45,961 nt of DNA from a virus. The notes beneath the pieces are model-generated. The model had not been told where the DNA came from, did no database searches, and worked only from the letters and a program-made list of their open reading frames with translations. The stretch is taken from positions 1 through 45,961 of IMG/VR virus record IMGVR_UViG_3300046837_000052. The stretch is one strand, 5' to 3'. The position numbers and the translations under genes were made by a program. Below are positions 25,397-33,669 of this stretch, one piece after another (position 1 is the first letter of the stretch; each line of letters begins with the position of its first letter).

Positions 25397-26506
25397 TCAG
25401 CGGCCGATGACTCGCTGGGCACCACGAACATCGCCAGGATTCGCTCGAATGTGATCGAAAGCAGCCCGGTCGGGATTCGAAGTGACAGTGCGACTCATCA
25501 TCCGCCCAGTGGGAGTAGATCTGGAATGGCGACGGACCTGACGTTCGTCCTGATCGCCTTGATCCTTCTCCTCCGTTTCCTCGCGCTCCAGACCGAGAAC
25601 CGTGCAGGCGTCCTGCATCAGAGCCCGGAAGGCGTCCTGCGCACTGGGCATAGAGCTGTATTTCGCGCTCTTCTGTGCGTAGTAGTCCATCTGTTCCACG
25701 ACTGACTCGAAGGTTCGGGGATCAACGAGCTGGGGGAACATCCCTGACAGCTCCTTCCTGGTCGTCTCCACGGCAGCCAAAGTCCCAGTGTCAGCCTTCG
25801 GAGCGGGTTGCTGCTCCGCTCCGAGCTTACTGACGATAGGAGTCAGGATGTCATTGAAAGCCTTCTCCAGGGCCGTTGCGCCTTCATCATCCAAGAGGAG
25901 CTGTTTTGCAACCGGGGCCAGAGCCGACTTCAGATCGGGAAGCTCCAACTTCTTCTGTTGGCCAGAAGTGCTGGTGTCCGTCTTGGTCGGAGTGGCCTTG
26001 GCCGTCTTGGCGAGTTCGTGCGCCGCATCATCAGCATCCAGGGCACGGGCTCGTGCCAGGCCCCTTTTCAGGACCTCCTCGCGGGACATGGTGCTGAGTT
26101 CCTTGTGTTTGAACCCTGACCGGATGAGAGCATTCTTCGCTCGATCAAACTCCGGATTGGGCTCATCCTGTGCTTCTTCAGACTCCTTGGCGGGCGGCGC
26201 AGCCTGCTTGTCGGGCTCGGCCGTGGGAAGGACAGCATCCTTCACCGCCTGGAGACCCGTCCTAGCCGCAGCTTCCTTGTCCCTGCGCTCCTTGTGCCGG
26301 TTGCCCTCGTACCAGATCTGCTCGGGACTAGCCTGGACGCGCCGAGCCGTCGACTTCATGTCGTCGCCGAGCTGCTTCGCTCCGACTCCAGGGCCTTCGT
26401 CCACCTTGGAGATGGCCTTCGTGAAGGCGGCCTGATCCTTCGCGCGCTCCTCAGTCTGGGGCTTAGTCCCAGTCGAGTTTGTCACCAAGACTTTTTGCTC
26501 GGTCAA
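25397..26506 (-). CDS. capsid scaffolding protein
   Basis: This is a 369-residue, highly charged protein rich in Lys, Glu, Ala and Gln, with little hydrophobic core and a basic C-terminus (many Arg), as in phage scaffolds whose C-terminal helix binds the capsid protein. It has a Pro/Ala/Glu-rich disordered centre and a helical region around EALKAFNDILTPIV-like residues. It starts at TTG 26506: GAGGA sits just upstream at the normal distance, whereas no nearby ATG exists. The start overlaps the preceding gene by 44 bases. It directly precedes the capsid gene, the standard order. No protease domain is visible. Confidence 0.72.
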   Translation of the reverse strand: MTEQKVLVTNSTGTKPQTEERAKDQAAFTKAISKVDEGPGVGAKQLGDDMKSTARRVQASPEQIWYEGNRHKERRDKEAAARTGLQAVKDAVLPTAEPDKQAAPPAKESEEAQDEPNPEFDRAKNALIRSGFKHKELSTMSREEVLKRGLARARALDADDAAHELAKTAKATPTKTDTSTSGQQKKLELPDLKSALAPVAKQLLLDDEGATALEKAFNDILTPIVSKLGAEQQPAPKADTGTLAAVETTRKELSGMFPQLVDPRTFESVVEQMDYYAQKSAKYSSMPSAQDAFRALMQDACTVLGLEREETEEKDQGDQDERQVRRHSRSTPTGRMMSRTVTSNPDRAAFDHIRANPGDVRGAQRVIGR

Positions 26507-26882
26507 GTGTCTTCCTCACTCCCTTTATGCCCTCTGCGCGAGGACGGCCCTTGGAATCAAACTCGTGCAACTTGCCAGCCCGCTCGGCCGCCATCTTCCC
26601 CTGGAGCCAGTGCTCCTTCTGGTTGGCAGTCTTCCGCCTGCCATTGGTCTTGTCCCTGACCTGCGCGTCTGCTTCCTTGTGGCTGGAGAAGCCATACCAG
26701 AGGGGCAGCTGGTGCGTGGTGACCCTGAAGTCAGGCTGCACGCTGACCTGCGGATTGGATGGAATCCGCCGATAGAGCCGATTCCCCACCTGGACACATC
26801 GCCCAATCTTCGGCGCGCGCCCACACGGGTAATCTCGCTCCAGAAACTGACCATCATCTGATTGAAATTCGTACGTAGGCAC
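26463..26882 (-). CDS. FmdB-like small protein of the capsid operon
   Basis: This is a 139-residue protein with N-terminus MPTYEFQSDDGQFLERDYPC, matching the start of FmdB-type zinc-ribbon proteins (M-P-T-Y-E-F/Y), followed by GRAPKIGRCVQVG and YRRIPS. Only part of the usual CxxC pairs is kept, so zinc binding is uncertain. The C-terminal half is basic and helical. Such proteins are frequently found between portal and scaffold genes of phages; their role is unknown. The start is GTG with no Shine-Dalgarno site, three bases downstream of a promoter-like -10 element, so it may be read from a leaderless transcript. Confidence 0.62.
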   Translation of the reverse strand: MPTYEFQSDDGQFLERDYPCGRAPKIGRCVQVGNRLYRRIPSNPQVSVQPDFRVTTHQLPLWYGFSSHKEADAQVRDKTNGRRKTANQKEHWLQGKMAAERAGKLHEFDSKGRPRAEGIKGVRKTLDRAKSLGDKLDWD

Positions 26883-26885
26883 GGA

Positions 26886-26916
26886 TGTATAGTGGTGTGC
26901 TAATCCCAGATGTCAA
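26886..26916 (-). promoter_or_regulatory. promoter candidate for capsid operon
   Basis: TTGACA (26911-26916 on the minus strand) is followed after 19 bases by TATACA, or after 18 by CTATAC. The -35 overlaps the portal stop codon. A transcript would begin at or within the GTG of the FmdB-like gene and would carry scaffold and capsid genes. Internal late promoters for capsid genes are common in phages. Confidence 0.5.
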
Positions 26917-28775
26917 GACTGGGGTCCGCCGCCAATCGCACTCTTAGCCTTTTGGGCCGGCTTTGACTGTGCAGCCGCAGCGGTAGCTCCATTTCTCTGC
27001 TGGACCTGCTTGCCACTCTGCCCCGTAGATCCGGGCGTGGAATAGAAGATCGACTTCGGGGCAGGCTTGGGATTGGGGGTAGGAGACGGAGGTTGACCAC
27101 CCTGCCCCATCAGGGCCGCAGCCTGCATTGCCAACACCTTAGTGTCCAGAATATACCTTAGCTCTTCAATGCCGGTTAGCTCGGCCTTTACATCTAGGTA
27201 TTTCTGCCAGTCAACGAAGGGAGCCTGGGCCGCCGACATAGCCAGGAACTGGATCGTCTGCTCGATGATGTTCTGCTTCCGGTCGACATCCATCTCCAGG
27301 TTGCGCTCCATCGACCCAATCTCGACGCGGCAGTTCAGGAGTTCGAACTCGTCCGGGCTTTGCCCCTTCCGCAACCCACCCTTCACCTTGATCGGCCCCT
27401 GCATGGGTTGGCCGGTCTGCGGATCCTGGATCTTCCCGTCAGCCTCTGGGCCGAGGTCCAGGACTACATCCTCGTCCCGGTCGATGAAGTAGGCGACGTT
27501 CTTGAAGCACTCGGAGGTGAAGCTCTTGAACTTCGAGGTGATGTGCAGAACGCGCTTAGACGCTGCCTGTCCAGCCATGGCGTTCTCCGTGGCCGTCGCG
27601 TCTCCGGTGACGTTCCCGCGCATCGCATCCGTGATCCCCGAGATCCTGTCGAGGGTGTTCCGAGCGTCCATCTTGGCTTCGAGGTGGTTCTGGGTGATGC
27701 CGGCCATCTCCATCGAGTTCACGGCAGCCCGGACATTCGGATCGTTGATGTTGAAGACGTACTGATCCTTCCCGTTCGTGATGATCCCAGGGAGGTTCGG
27801 GTCTCCGGAAGTGATCAGGATGATCCGCTTGTACTCCTCGACGTTCTTCCTGATCGCGTTGGAGATCCGGTTCAGGTAGACCTCCTGCGATTTCGTGGCC
27901 AGGATCGACGCGAGCGGCGCAGATTCGTCCGGCACCACATAGCACCCACCGATGGTGTACGGCCCAGTTCTGGGACCGAAGTAGGGCTGGGGATCTCTCG
28001 CCCATCCGAGCTTCGAGTTCTGTCCGTCGACGACCGTGAAGAGAGAACCGTGGTAGCCCTTCTTCACTCCTGGAGACTCGTCCAGCGTCTCACCGGGAAC
28101 CCAGAACTCCCAGTAGGCGATCTCCTTCCGATCAGGAGTCTTCACACCCATGCCCCTGAACTTGTTCGCGCTGGTCTGATCAGTCTCCAGCTTGTTCAGG
28201 ACCTCTTCGTTCCACCCACTGTCCGGATCCTTCGCCCGCTCTAGGAGGGTGTCGACTGACTCGATCACCAGGTGGGCAGCCCACTGCCACGTCTCCGGCC
28301 CCGTAGCCGAGTGATCGGACAGGAACCGCTTTGGCGACACGCGGTGGATCGCGGGCCAGTACGGGGGATTCGCTGCGTCCTGGTATCCAGGCTTGGGCTC
28401 GCTCGTGACCAGTGCAATCGCGTAGCGGAGGCCGAAGTCCATCACGAACTTCTCGAAGGCGTGCCGTGACTGCACTTGGCGCGACCAGGCGTTGCACCCG
28501 TACGAGAGAGCCGAGGCCCTCATCTGCGCCTCCCCAGGCCGATCCGTTGTGATCCGGACACGAGGATCTCCGAGCGCCAGGTCAGCGAGCATCAGGGAGA
28601 ACCACTCGAAGGCGTGGTTCTCCGGCATGTTCTTCTTGTTCTTCGACCCAGCCCTACGGAACGCAGGGCCTACGAACGCCGCGATGTCGTCCTCCCACCC
28701 TTCGAGGAGAGGATCATACCTGGCCTTGGAGTAACGAAGCTCCTCCTGAAGACCTGCGACGCTCTTGTCGATCAT
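26913..28775 (-). CDS. portal protein
   Basis: This is a 620-residue protein of portal size. The N-terminus is helical with charged RYSKARYDPLLEGWEDDI. The wing region contains many conserved-looking aromatic residues. A long helical stretch about 300-400 includes SNAIRKNVEEYKRIILITSG, then MEMAGITQNHLEAKMDARNT and a GITDAMRGNVTGDATATENA segment, where phage portals carry the stem and crown elements. The last 70 residues are Pro/Gln/Ala-rich and flexible. Gene order terminase, portal, scaffold, capsid supports the call. It would form the dodecameric DNA channel. The ATG directly abuts the upstream 47-aa gene. Confidence 0.74.
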   Translation of the reverse strand: MIDKSVAGLQEELRYSKARYDPLLEGWEDDIAAFVGPAFRRAGSKNKKNMPENHAFEWFSLMLADLALGDPRVRITTDRPGEAQMRASALSYGCNAWSRQVQSRHAFEKFVMDFGLRYAIALVTSEPKPGYQDAANPPYWPAIHRVSPKRFLSDHSATGPETWQWAAHLVIESVDTLLERAKDPDSGWNEEVLNKLETDQTSANKFRGMGVKTPDRKEIAYWEFWVPGETLDESPGVKKGYHGSLFTVVDGQNSKLGWARDPQPYFGPRTGPYTIGGCYVVPDESAPLASILATKSQEVYLNRISNAIRKNVEEYKRIILITSGDPNLPGIITNGKDQYVFNINDPNVRAAVNSMEMAGITQNHLEAKMDARNTLDRISGITDAMRGNVTGDATATENAMAGQAASKRVLHITSKFKSFTSECFKNVAYFIDRDEDVVLDLGPEADGKIQDPQTGQPMQGPIKVKGGLRKGQSPDEFELLNCRVEIGSMERNLEMDVDRKQNIIEQTIQFLAMSAAQAPFVDWQKYLDVKAELTGIEELRYILDTKVLAMQAAALMGQGGQPPSPTPNPKPAPKSIFYSTPGSTGQSGKQVQQRNGATAAAAQSKPAQKAKSAIGGGPQS

Positions 28776-28919
28776 CTACCGCTTGTGGCCGGGAATCTCG
28801 GTCTGCGGACCGACGTATCCACCGCCACCGCCATAGCCGGGGAACCGTTCAGTCCACCAGGCCTTCGCATCCTTCTTGCCCAGATCGTCTCCCTGACTCT
28901 TCGGCTTGTCGTTGATCAT
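28776..28919 (-). CDS. 47-aa Gly-rich protein before portal
   Basis: This short gene starts at an ATG with AAGGGA seven bases upstream and ends exactly where the portal begins. The 47-residue product has an acidic/basic N-terminus (MINDKPKSQGDDLGKKDAKA), the aromatic motif WWTERFPGYGGGGG and a Pro-rich tail. Codon use and the good ribosome site argue for a real gene. It may be a small head protein or an inhibitor of portal assembly; nothing more can be said. Confidence 0.55.
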   Translation of the reverse strand: MINDKPKSQGDDLGKKDAKAWWTERFPGYGGGGGYVGPQTEIPGHKR

Positions 28920-28921
28920 GA

Positions 28922-29068
28922 CTATCCCTTCTTCAGAACTGCGCCAATGCTGCACGGAGCGGTACCCCGCTTCGAGGATCCACCGTAGGTTCCAGCCTCA
29001 TCCAGACCGGTCTCGCCGGGCTTGTTGATATCTCCGAGGGTCCCTCGGTTGGCAAATGTGTCACTCAT
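28922..29068 (-). CDS. 48-aa hypothetical protein
   Basis: This short gene has one of the best ribosome sites in the window (AAGGAG, eight bases before ATG). The 48-residue product starts MSDTFANRGTLGDINKPGET and ends AVLKKG, with a Gly/Ser-rich, probably unstructured middle and one Cys. It overlaps the preceding gene by eight bases and is two bases from the next. Conserved tight packing implies a functional small virion or accessory protein. Family unknown. Confidence 0.55.
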   Translation of the reverse strand: MSDTFANRGTLGDINKPGETGLDEAGTYGGSSKRGTAPCSIGAVLKKG

Positions 29069-29336
29069 CTTTCGGTCTCCTTATCGAACGTAACTCTTCA
29101 TCTGTTGGAGTGCGGATGTGCTTGATGGACAGAATCGCCTTGTCATCCATGCAGGACTTTACCACGACATCCGCGATCAGGAGGCCGATGGTGGACGGGA
29201 TGGTTAGCGAGATCTGACAGCCGAGGTTGTCGATGGCCCACTTCTGCTGATCCTCGTCCATGTCGTGGCAGTAGATCCGCCTACCGTGACGGTCCATCTG
29301 GGGAGCCTGCATAAGAGAAAACCTCTGTTCAGTCAT
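29061..29336 (-). CDS. 91-aa hypothetical protein
   Basis: This 91-residue soluble protein has an N-terminal MTEQRFSLMQAPQMDRHGRR, a DMDEDQQKWAIDNLGC helix, a hydrophobic beta stretch (TIPSTIGLLIADVVVKS) and a charged C-terminus. The hydrophobic stretch is short and interrupted by polar residues, so it is more likely a buried strand than a membrane span. Purine-rich GGGGGGAT precedes the ATG. It overlaps neighbours by eight bases on each side and forms a set of four small genes between the tailspike and the portal. Function unknown. Confidence 0.58.
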   Translation of the reverse strand: MTEQRFSLMQAPQMDRHGRRIYCHDMDEDQQKWAIDNLGCQISLTIPSTIGLLIADVVVKSCMDDKAILSIKHIRTPTDEELRSIRRPKDE

Positions 29337-29451
29337 TATCCCCCCTTATCTTCCTGATTGCCTTCTTGGACGGGCACCTGCCACTCATGGATCCAGGGTT
29401 GTGGTAGCAACCCTCCATGTACGCACGCTGCTTCTGGGACTTGTAGGGCAT
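29329..29451 (-). CDS. 40-aa 'MPYKS-QRAYM' phage protein
   Basis: This 40-residue basic protein begins MPYKSQKQRAYMEGCYHNPG. A 'M-P-x-K-S-x-x-Q-R-x-Y/W-M' start is a recurrent signature of very small phage proteins of unknown function, so I consider it a real gene. It also has Cys, His and a second Cys that might bind a metal. AGGAG lies six bases before the ATG. It overlaps the 91-aa gene and follows the tailspike stop by eight bases. Confidence 0.62.
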   Translation of the reverse strand: MPYKSQKQRAYMEGCYHNPGSMSGRCPSKKAIRKIRGDND

Positions 29452-29459
29452 GGGGACTC

Positions 29460-32270
29460 CTAGGGGGTGTAACTCACGCCGAATCCGGCGCGGATGTACG
29501 TGTTGACGGCAGTAGAGGTGAAGCGCGTCTCGGTGTCGAAGTAGCCGAGGTCTCTCGACTGCGACCGAGCGCCGGTCGTCCCGGTGATAGTTCCGTTGGG
29601 GTTCCGCACGCTGTTTCCGAACAGGAATGCGTCAAGCGTAGGACTGAGGCCGATCGACGACATGTAATGCTCAAGATCAACGTTATCGAGAGCGGCAGAA
29701 CCACCAGGGACGACAGTTCCAGCCGGGAAGGCATGCAGTTCGGGGATGCTGGCGGATCCGGAGTTCGGATCGCCCATCGCGGCGCGGAACGAGTTGACGG
29801 TGTAGGTGTTTCCGCCACCAGGAGGCGCGCCCGAATTGAACCAGCCGAGCGTGAGTGCGTCGAGCGAGAAATCCCCATTACCGCCGCGCATGGAGAAATA
29901 CTTGTTCCCATGCCCTGTGAACTTCGCCGGATCGATGAAGGTCGAGGTGGCAAAGGAGAGCAACGTGTCCGCACCAAGACCACTGACGCGCGGCTGCATC
30001 AGGATGTTGTTCACGAACGTATTGCCAGTAAATAGGGCGGCCTCCGCCGTGAATCCTTCGAGGGCAGCCGTCGTGCTCGGATCGGGCGGCGAATTGATGC
30101 TCTGCCAGTCATAGACGACGTTGCCTGAGAAGATCAGGTTTGCAGCGACGCGACCGGTCAAGTCATTGCGCCGGTAATTGATCGGAGTCGGGCCATGACC
30201 GAAGCGGTTGTGCGCGATCACGTTCCCGTCGATGATGCCGCTGCTCACATTGTCGAGCGCAATCCCCCATCCACGCGCATCGTTGGGATCGGCCGAGAAG
30301 TCGTTACCGTCAAGGATGACGTTCCCGCGCGCCTCTACGGTAATCCCGGCCGGCAGCGCCACGTTATCGAAGCCGTGCGATCCCAAGCGCAGGGCAATCG
30401 TGGTGCGGACCATGAGGTTGTTATTCACCACGCCGCCAGGTCGAATCGTATCGAAGCCGGCATTTCGCGCCAGAACATTGTCCTTGAGCGTCACGCTCGT
30501 CGCATTGCTGTTGACGTAGAGCTGGTGGGCCTGTTGGAACACGCCCGTCAGCGGCCCGTCGAAGCCGTAGCCGTTCCGGTCGAAGACGTTGCCCTCGACC
30601 GTCCACCCGTCGATAAAGTCGGAATAGATCCCGTGGCAGGAACTTGGATCGAGACTCCACTGATCATGGATGACACATCGACGCACCTTGAAGTTGACGT
30701 GGTGGATCGGGTCTTCCGTGCCCTGGACAATGATTCCGGTCGAGAACTCGCGGATGCGGCAGTCCTCCACGAGTAGATTCTGCGTCGCGCCAAACCACAT
30801 GATGGCTACCGGATTGCCGGAGTTGATCTGGGTGTGGTGGCCGTTGGCCCAGAACTCCAAGCCGATGATCGAGATATGGTTCGCGGGCGGAGCACCGTTG
30901 GGATCGGTCGGAGTGTGGTTGTAGATTCCGACGCCGCCGAAAGGCACATTGAAGTTGATCCCGAGCAGCGGGCGCGTCGTTCCTGATCCATAAGAACTGA
31001 GCACCATCGGTTCGCTGATCGACCGTCCGGCGCGCGACCAGTTCCCGAAGTTCTGTCCATCCCAGAAGTCGCCCTTCTTCAGGAGGATCCAATCAGGAAA
31101 TCCTGTTCTGAGCAGACCAACGCCACCACCCAGTGAACTTTTAGGCGTGAGCTGGGACAGCCCGTCATTCGCATCATTCCCACCGCTAGTAGAGACGTAG
31201 ACGATTCTCGTGTCGTTCGAAACGCTGGGGTTCGTCCATCCGGTGCCTGGCTTCGTCCCGACCTGCATGTTGACGTAGGTGGAGTGCGAGAGCGTCCCCT
31301 GCGTCCCCGTGATGATCAGGGAGTACAAGTTGATCGCCACGCCCCCAGTGTTGGTGACGTGGAGAGTTGTCGATGCTGTCGGAGTGAGAGATAGCGCGTC
31401 GAAGTTGAAGACCGCGCCATTCATCGCCGGGAATGCAGAGGCAGCGAGAGCCACCTGCCCAGTGAACCCAGTCCCCGCAGAGACCGTGACAGTGATGTCT
31501 TTTGTTGCGCCCACCGCGATAGCGCTAGACAGGATGTTCGTCGAGATCGTGAAGTCGGGGTGGGAGATGTCAATGCCGATCTGGGCGGTATGAACGATCG
31601 ACCCGGCAGTTCCCGTTATGGTGATGGGGTAGTTTCCACCAACTACAGAATTACCGACCAGGACATGCAGCGTCGTATTGCTACCAGGGTTCAGCGGATT
31701 AGTGCCAAACGAGTATGTCAGCCCAGTGACTGGCGGGCTGGCAGACAGAGTTACCGGGGCTGCGAAGCCATTGATCGCACCGACCGTAACGGTGAAAGCT
31801 AGATTGTCACCGATGTTCCCGTTCGCAGATGACGGGGAAACACTAATCGAGAAGTCCAGAGCAGTTGTCGTGGTTTTGGTGGGCCAGTTATAGACTTCAC
31901 GAATGACATATAGAGTGCCGGAGAATCCAGTCTTGATCTGATATTCTAGTCTGTACGTCCTGACTCCCTGTTCTACGTACGCTGCAAAGACATCATCACG
32001 AGACAGGTAGTGCTTGAAGTTGTATCCGACAGTGTCCTGATTCCAGATCGAACCAGTCTGTGGAGTGTCGAAGATCACATCGGCAGGTTGGATAGTCGCA
32101 GAGTAGAACGGGTCGTTTCCATTCACCTGCGGGTCGAAGATGTTCAGGATCACCTCTTCTACATCAGCCTGCTGGATGAATCCTCCGTTCGATCCAGTGA
32201 TCTGCGCTAGCGTCGACCCAAAATCTGCGCCCTCGTGCTTGGCGTCTCTCGTGCGGAGGACGACTGACAT
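29460..32270 (-). CDS. beta-helix tailspike with Ig-like domains
   Basis: This is a 936-residue receptor-binding protein. Residues 1-130 are a virion-attachment domain. Two Ig-like domains follow (about 138-242 starting DFSISVSPSSANG, and 242-345 starting DFTISTNILSSAI), each ending with a 'Y-P/S-I-x-I-T-G-T' strand as in bacterial surface Ig repeats. From about 355 (IVYVSTSGGNDANDGLSQLT) the protein enters a right-handed parallel beta-helix with many Asn-ladder-like turns (VEDCRIREF, NVFDRNGYGF), as in pectate-lyase-like depolymerases. Catalytic residues cannot be placed. It probably cleaves or binds host polysaccharide. The Ig domains suggest acquisition from a bacterial gene. Confidence 0.74.
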   Translation of the reverse strand: MSVVLRTRDAKHEGADFGSTLAQITGSNGGFIQQADVEEVILNIFDPQVNGNDPFYSATIQPADVIFDTPQTGSIWNQDTVGYNFKHYLSRDDVFAAYVEQGVRTYRLEYQIKTGFSGTLYVIREVYNWPTKTTTTALDFSISVSPSSANGNIGDNLAFTVTVGAINGFAAPVTLSASPPVTGLTYSFGTNPLNPGSNTTLHVLVGNSVVGGNYPITITGTAGSIVHTAQIGIDISHPDFTISTNILSSAIAVGATKDITVTVSAGTGFTGQVALAASAFPAMNGAVFNFDALSLTPTASTTLHVTNTGGVAINLYSLIITGTQGTLSHSTYVNMQVGTKPGTGWTNPSVSNDTRIVYVSTSGGNDANDGLSQLTPKSSLGGGVGLLRTGFPDWILLKKGDFWDGQNFGNWSRAGRSISEPMVLSSYGSGTTRPLLGINFNVPFGGVGIYNHTPTDPNGAPPANHISIIGLEFWANGHHTQINSGNPVAIMWFGATQNLLVEDCRIREFSTGIIVQGTEDPIHHVNFKVRRCVIHDQWSLDPSSCHGIYSDFIDGWTVEGNVFDRNGYGFDGPLTGVFQQAHQLYVNSNATSVTLKDNVLARNAGFDTIRPGGVVNNNLMVRTTIALRLGSHGFDNVALPAGITVEARGNVILDGNDFSADPNDARGWGIALDNVSSGIIDGNVIAHNRFGHGPTPINYRRNDLTGRVAANLIFSGNVVYDWQSINSPPDPSTTAALEGFTAEAALFTGNTFVNNILMQPRVSGLGADTLLSFATSTFIDPAKFTGHGNKYFSMRGGNGDFSLDALTLGWFNSGAPPGGGNTYTVNSFRAAMGDPNSGSASIPELHAFPAGTVVPGGSAALDNVDLEHYMSSIGLSPTLDAFLFGNSVRNPNGTITGTTGARSQSRDLGYFDTETRFTSTAVNTYIRAGFGVSYTP

Positions 32271-32588
32271 CTAGAACCTCGCCGCCTGCTGGTGGCGCAC
32301 TCCCGCGATGTAGGACGAAGCGATAGCGTGACGAAGTTTTGCAGTAGAGGCCACGGGTGGGATCACAGAGTTATCGTGGTAGAAGTACTCGGCAGCCATT
32401 CCGGATAGAGCCGTGAATGAAGTGATAGACGTGTAGAAGAATTCCGAGGCCTCGGCGGCCAGGTGTAGACCGACGAATCCGGAGATGAAGAAGTATTCGA
32501 CCGCCACTCCGGTGTAGAGCATGTCGGAGGCGGCCAGCATGTAGAACAGCTCGGCCGAATCAGCGGTGAGGCGTAGTTTTCCAGCCAT
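32271..32588 (-). CDS. 105-aa protein with four 18-residue repeats
   Basis: This small protein is built on an exact 18-residue period: Glu at 13, 31, 49 and 67, each followed by an aromatic trio (AELFY, VEYFF, SEFFY, AEYFY). Each unit begins with Leu or Tyr, then Thr/Ser/Ala and Gly/Ala. The DNA copies have diverged, so the periodicity is kept by selection on the protein. The C-terminal 35 residues (TAKLRHAIASSYIAGVRHQQ) are basic. It sits between a LamG-like protein and the tailspike, which suggests a fibre connector or coat of stacked beta turns. I do not know a named family. Confidence 0.62.
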   Translation of the reverse strand: MAGKLRLTADSAELFYMLAASDMLYTGVAVEYFFISGFVGLHLAAEASEFFYTSITSFTALSGMAAEYFYHDNSVIPPVASTAKLRHAIASSYIAGVRHQQAARF

Positions 32589-32592
32589 CTCA

Positions 32593-33669
32593 TCAGGTGA
32601 TCGTCAGGGCGTTCAGGCCGATCTGGAGTTCATCGAATAACTGCTTCGTCCAGGTTGCGCCGCTGGGGTGTTTCTCCCAGATCTTCTGCCTGCCCTGGTA
32701 GGAGGTCGTGTCGGTCTGGATCGGGCCGGAGTCGTAGAGCGTCGCCAGGGAAGGAGAGTACACGCATCCACGGTGGGTTCCGCCAACGGTCTGTCTGGTT
32801 GTCCAGATGTGGGAGACGCAGAAGATGGAGGCGGTAAGGGCGGGGCTCAGTTCCATCCTGAACGTGTCCCGGTCGGTGGCATCTCCATTGATGCGCCCCT
32901 TCAGGAGGAAGGTGGTGTCATTGTCGAAGGGGAGTTCTCGTAGGCAGTCGGACTGTGAGGCTCCGGGTGCGGGAGCTTGTCCGATAGCCCAGTCTGTGCC
33001 CGTCGTGTAGAGACCATCGCCATCAGTTCCTGCACGAAGCTGCACCGTTTTCTTCTTCACCAGTCCCGGCCAGTCGCCTGGATCTGTCCAGATCGCATCG
33101 GCACTACGAATAATCAGGTGGTCGATGTTGTACGCTACCTGTCCGGTGAACATCAGTCGGTCGATGGTCGTGGTCGCCCCATTCCTGGTGTCCACTGAGT
33201 TGGTGACCGATCCACCAAAAGCCACCGAGGTTAGGGCGTTGTCCTGAACGCCATCGACTTTGACCTGCACCCGTCCACTGGTATCGTCTACCAGGAACCC
33301 GCACTCGATGATGTACCACTGGTTCAGAGTGAGGGCAGTGGCGCTAGTGCCAAGGATGTTCGGTGCGCCGACGACCATCAGGTGTCGAGTTGCATCTACC
33401 TGGAGGGAGCAGTGTCTGGTTCCTCCGTTCATGAACTCGATCACCAGAGCCGGGGAACCAGGAGTTCCGGTGAGCTTGAACCGCATGTTCACCATGTAGG
33501 CGATCGCTGCGGGGAGGATCGGGGTAACGAGCGAGGAGGGGTTCTGAATCGAGAACCCATCAATATCGCTAACGACCATAGGTCCGACTGATCCTGACAG
33601 ATACCACTGGAGCACGTCAGTCTGCCGGTACTTAGTACAGGCGTCTGTGAAGACGGTCGTGACTGTCAT
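32593..33669 (-). CDS. LamG/concanavalin-like virion protein
   Basis: This is a 358-residue beta-rich protein. Segments such as AIAYMVNMRFKLTGTPGSPAL, then ATALTLNQWYIIECGFLVDD and GRVQVKVDGVQDNALTSVAF follow the strand order of concanavalin-A/LamG sandwiches (jelly-roll strands with 'W-Y-x-I-E' and 'V-x-V-D-G'). LamG-like modules in tails usually bind sugars. The C-terminal third includes TWTKQLFDELQIGLNALTIT, which may be an attachment helix. It overlaps the large terminase stop (TGATG) and is followed by the 18-residue-repeat protein, forming a receptor-binding module at an unusual place between terminase and portal. Confidence 0.62.
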   Translation of the reverse strand: MTVTTVFTDACTKYRQTDVLQWYLSGSVGPMVVSDIDGFSIQNPSSLVTPILPAAIAYMVNMRFKLTGTPGSPALVIEFMNGGTRHCSLQVDATRHLMVVGAPNILGTSATALTLNQWYIIECGFLVDDTSGRVQVKVDGVQDNALTSVAFGGSVTNSVDTRNGATTTIDRLMFTGQVAYNIDHLIIRSADAIWTDPGDWPGLVKKKTVQLRAGTDGDGLYTTGTDWAIGQAPAPGASQSDCLRELPFDNDTTFLLKGRINGDATDRDTFRMELSPALTASIFCVSHIWTTRQTVGGTHRGCVYSPSLATLYDSGPIQTDTTSYQGRQKIWEKHPSGATWTKQLFDELQIGLNALTIT

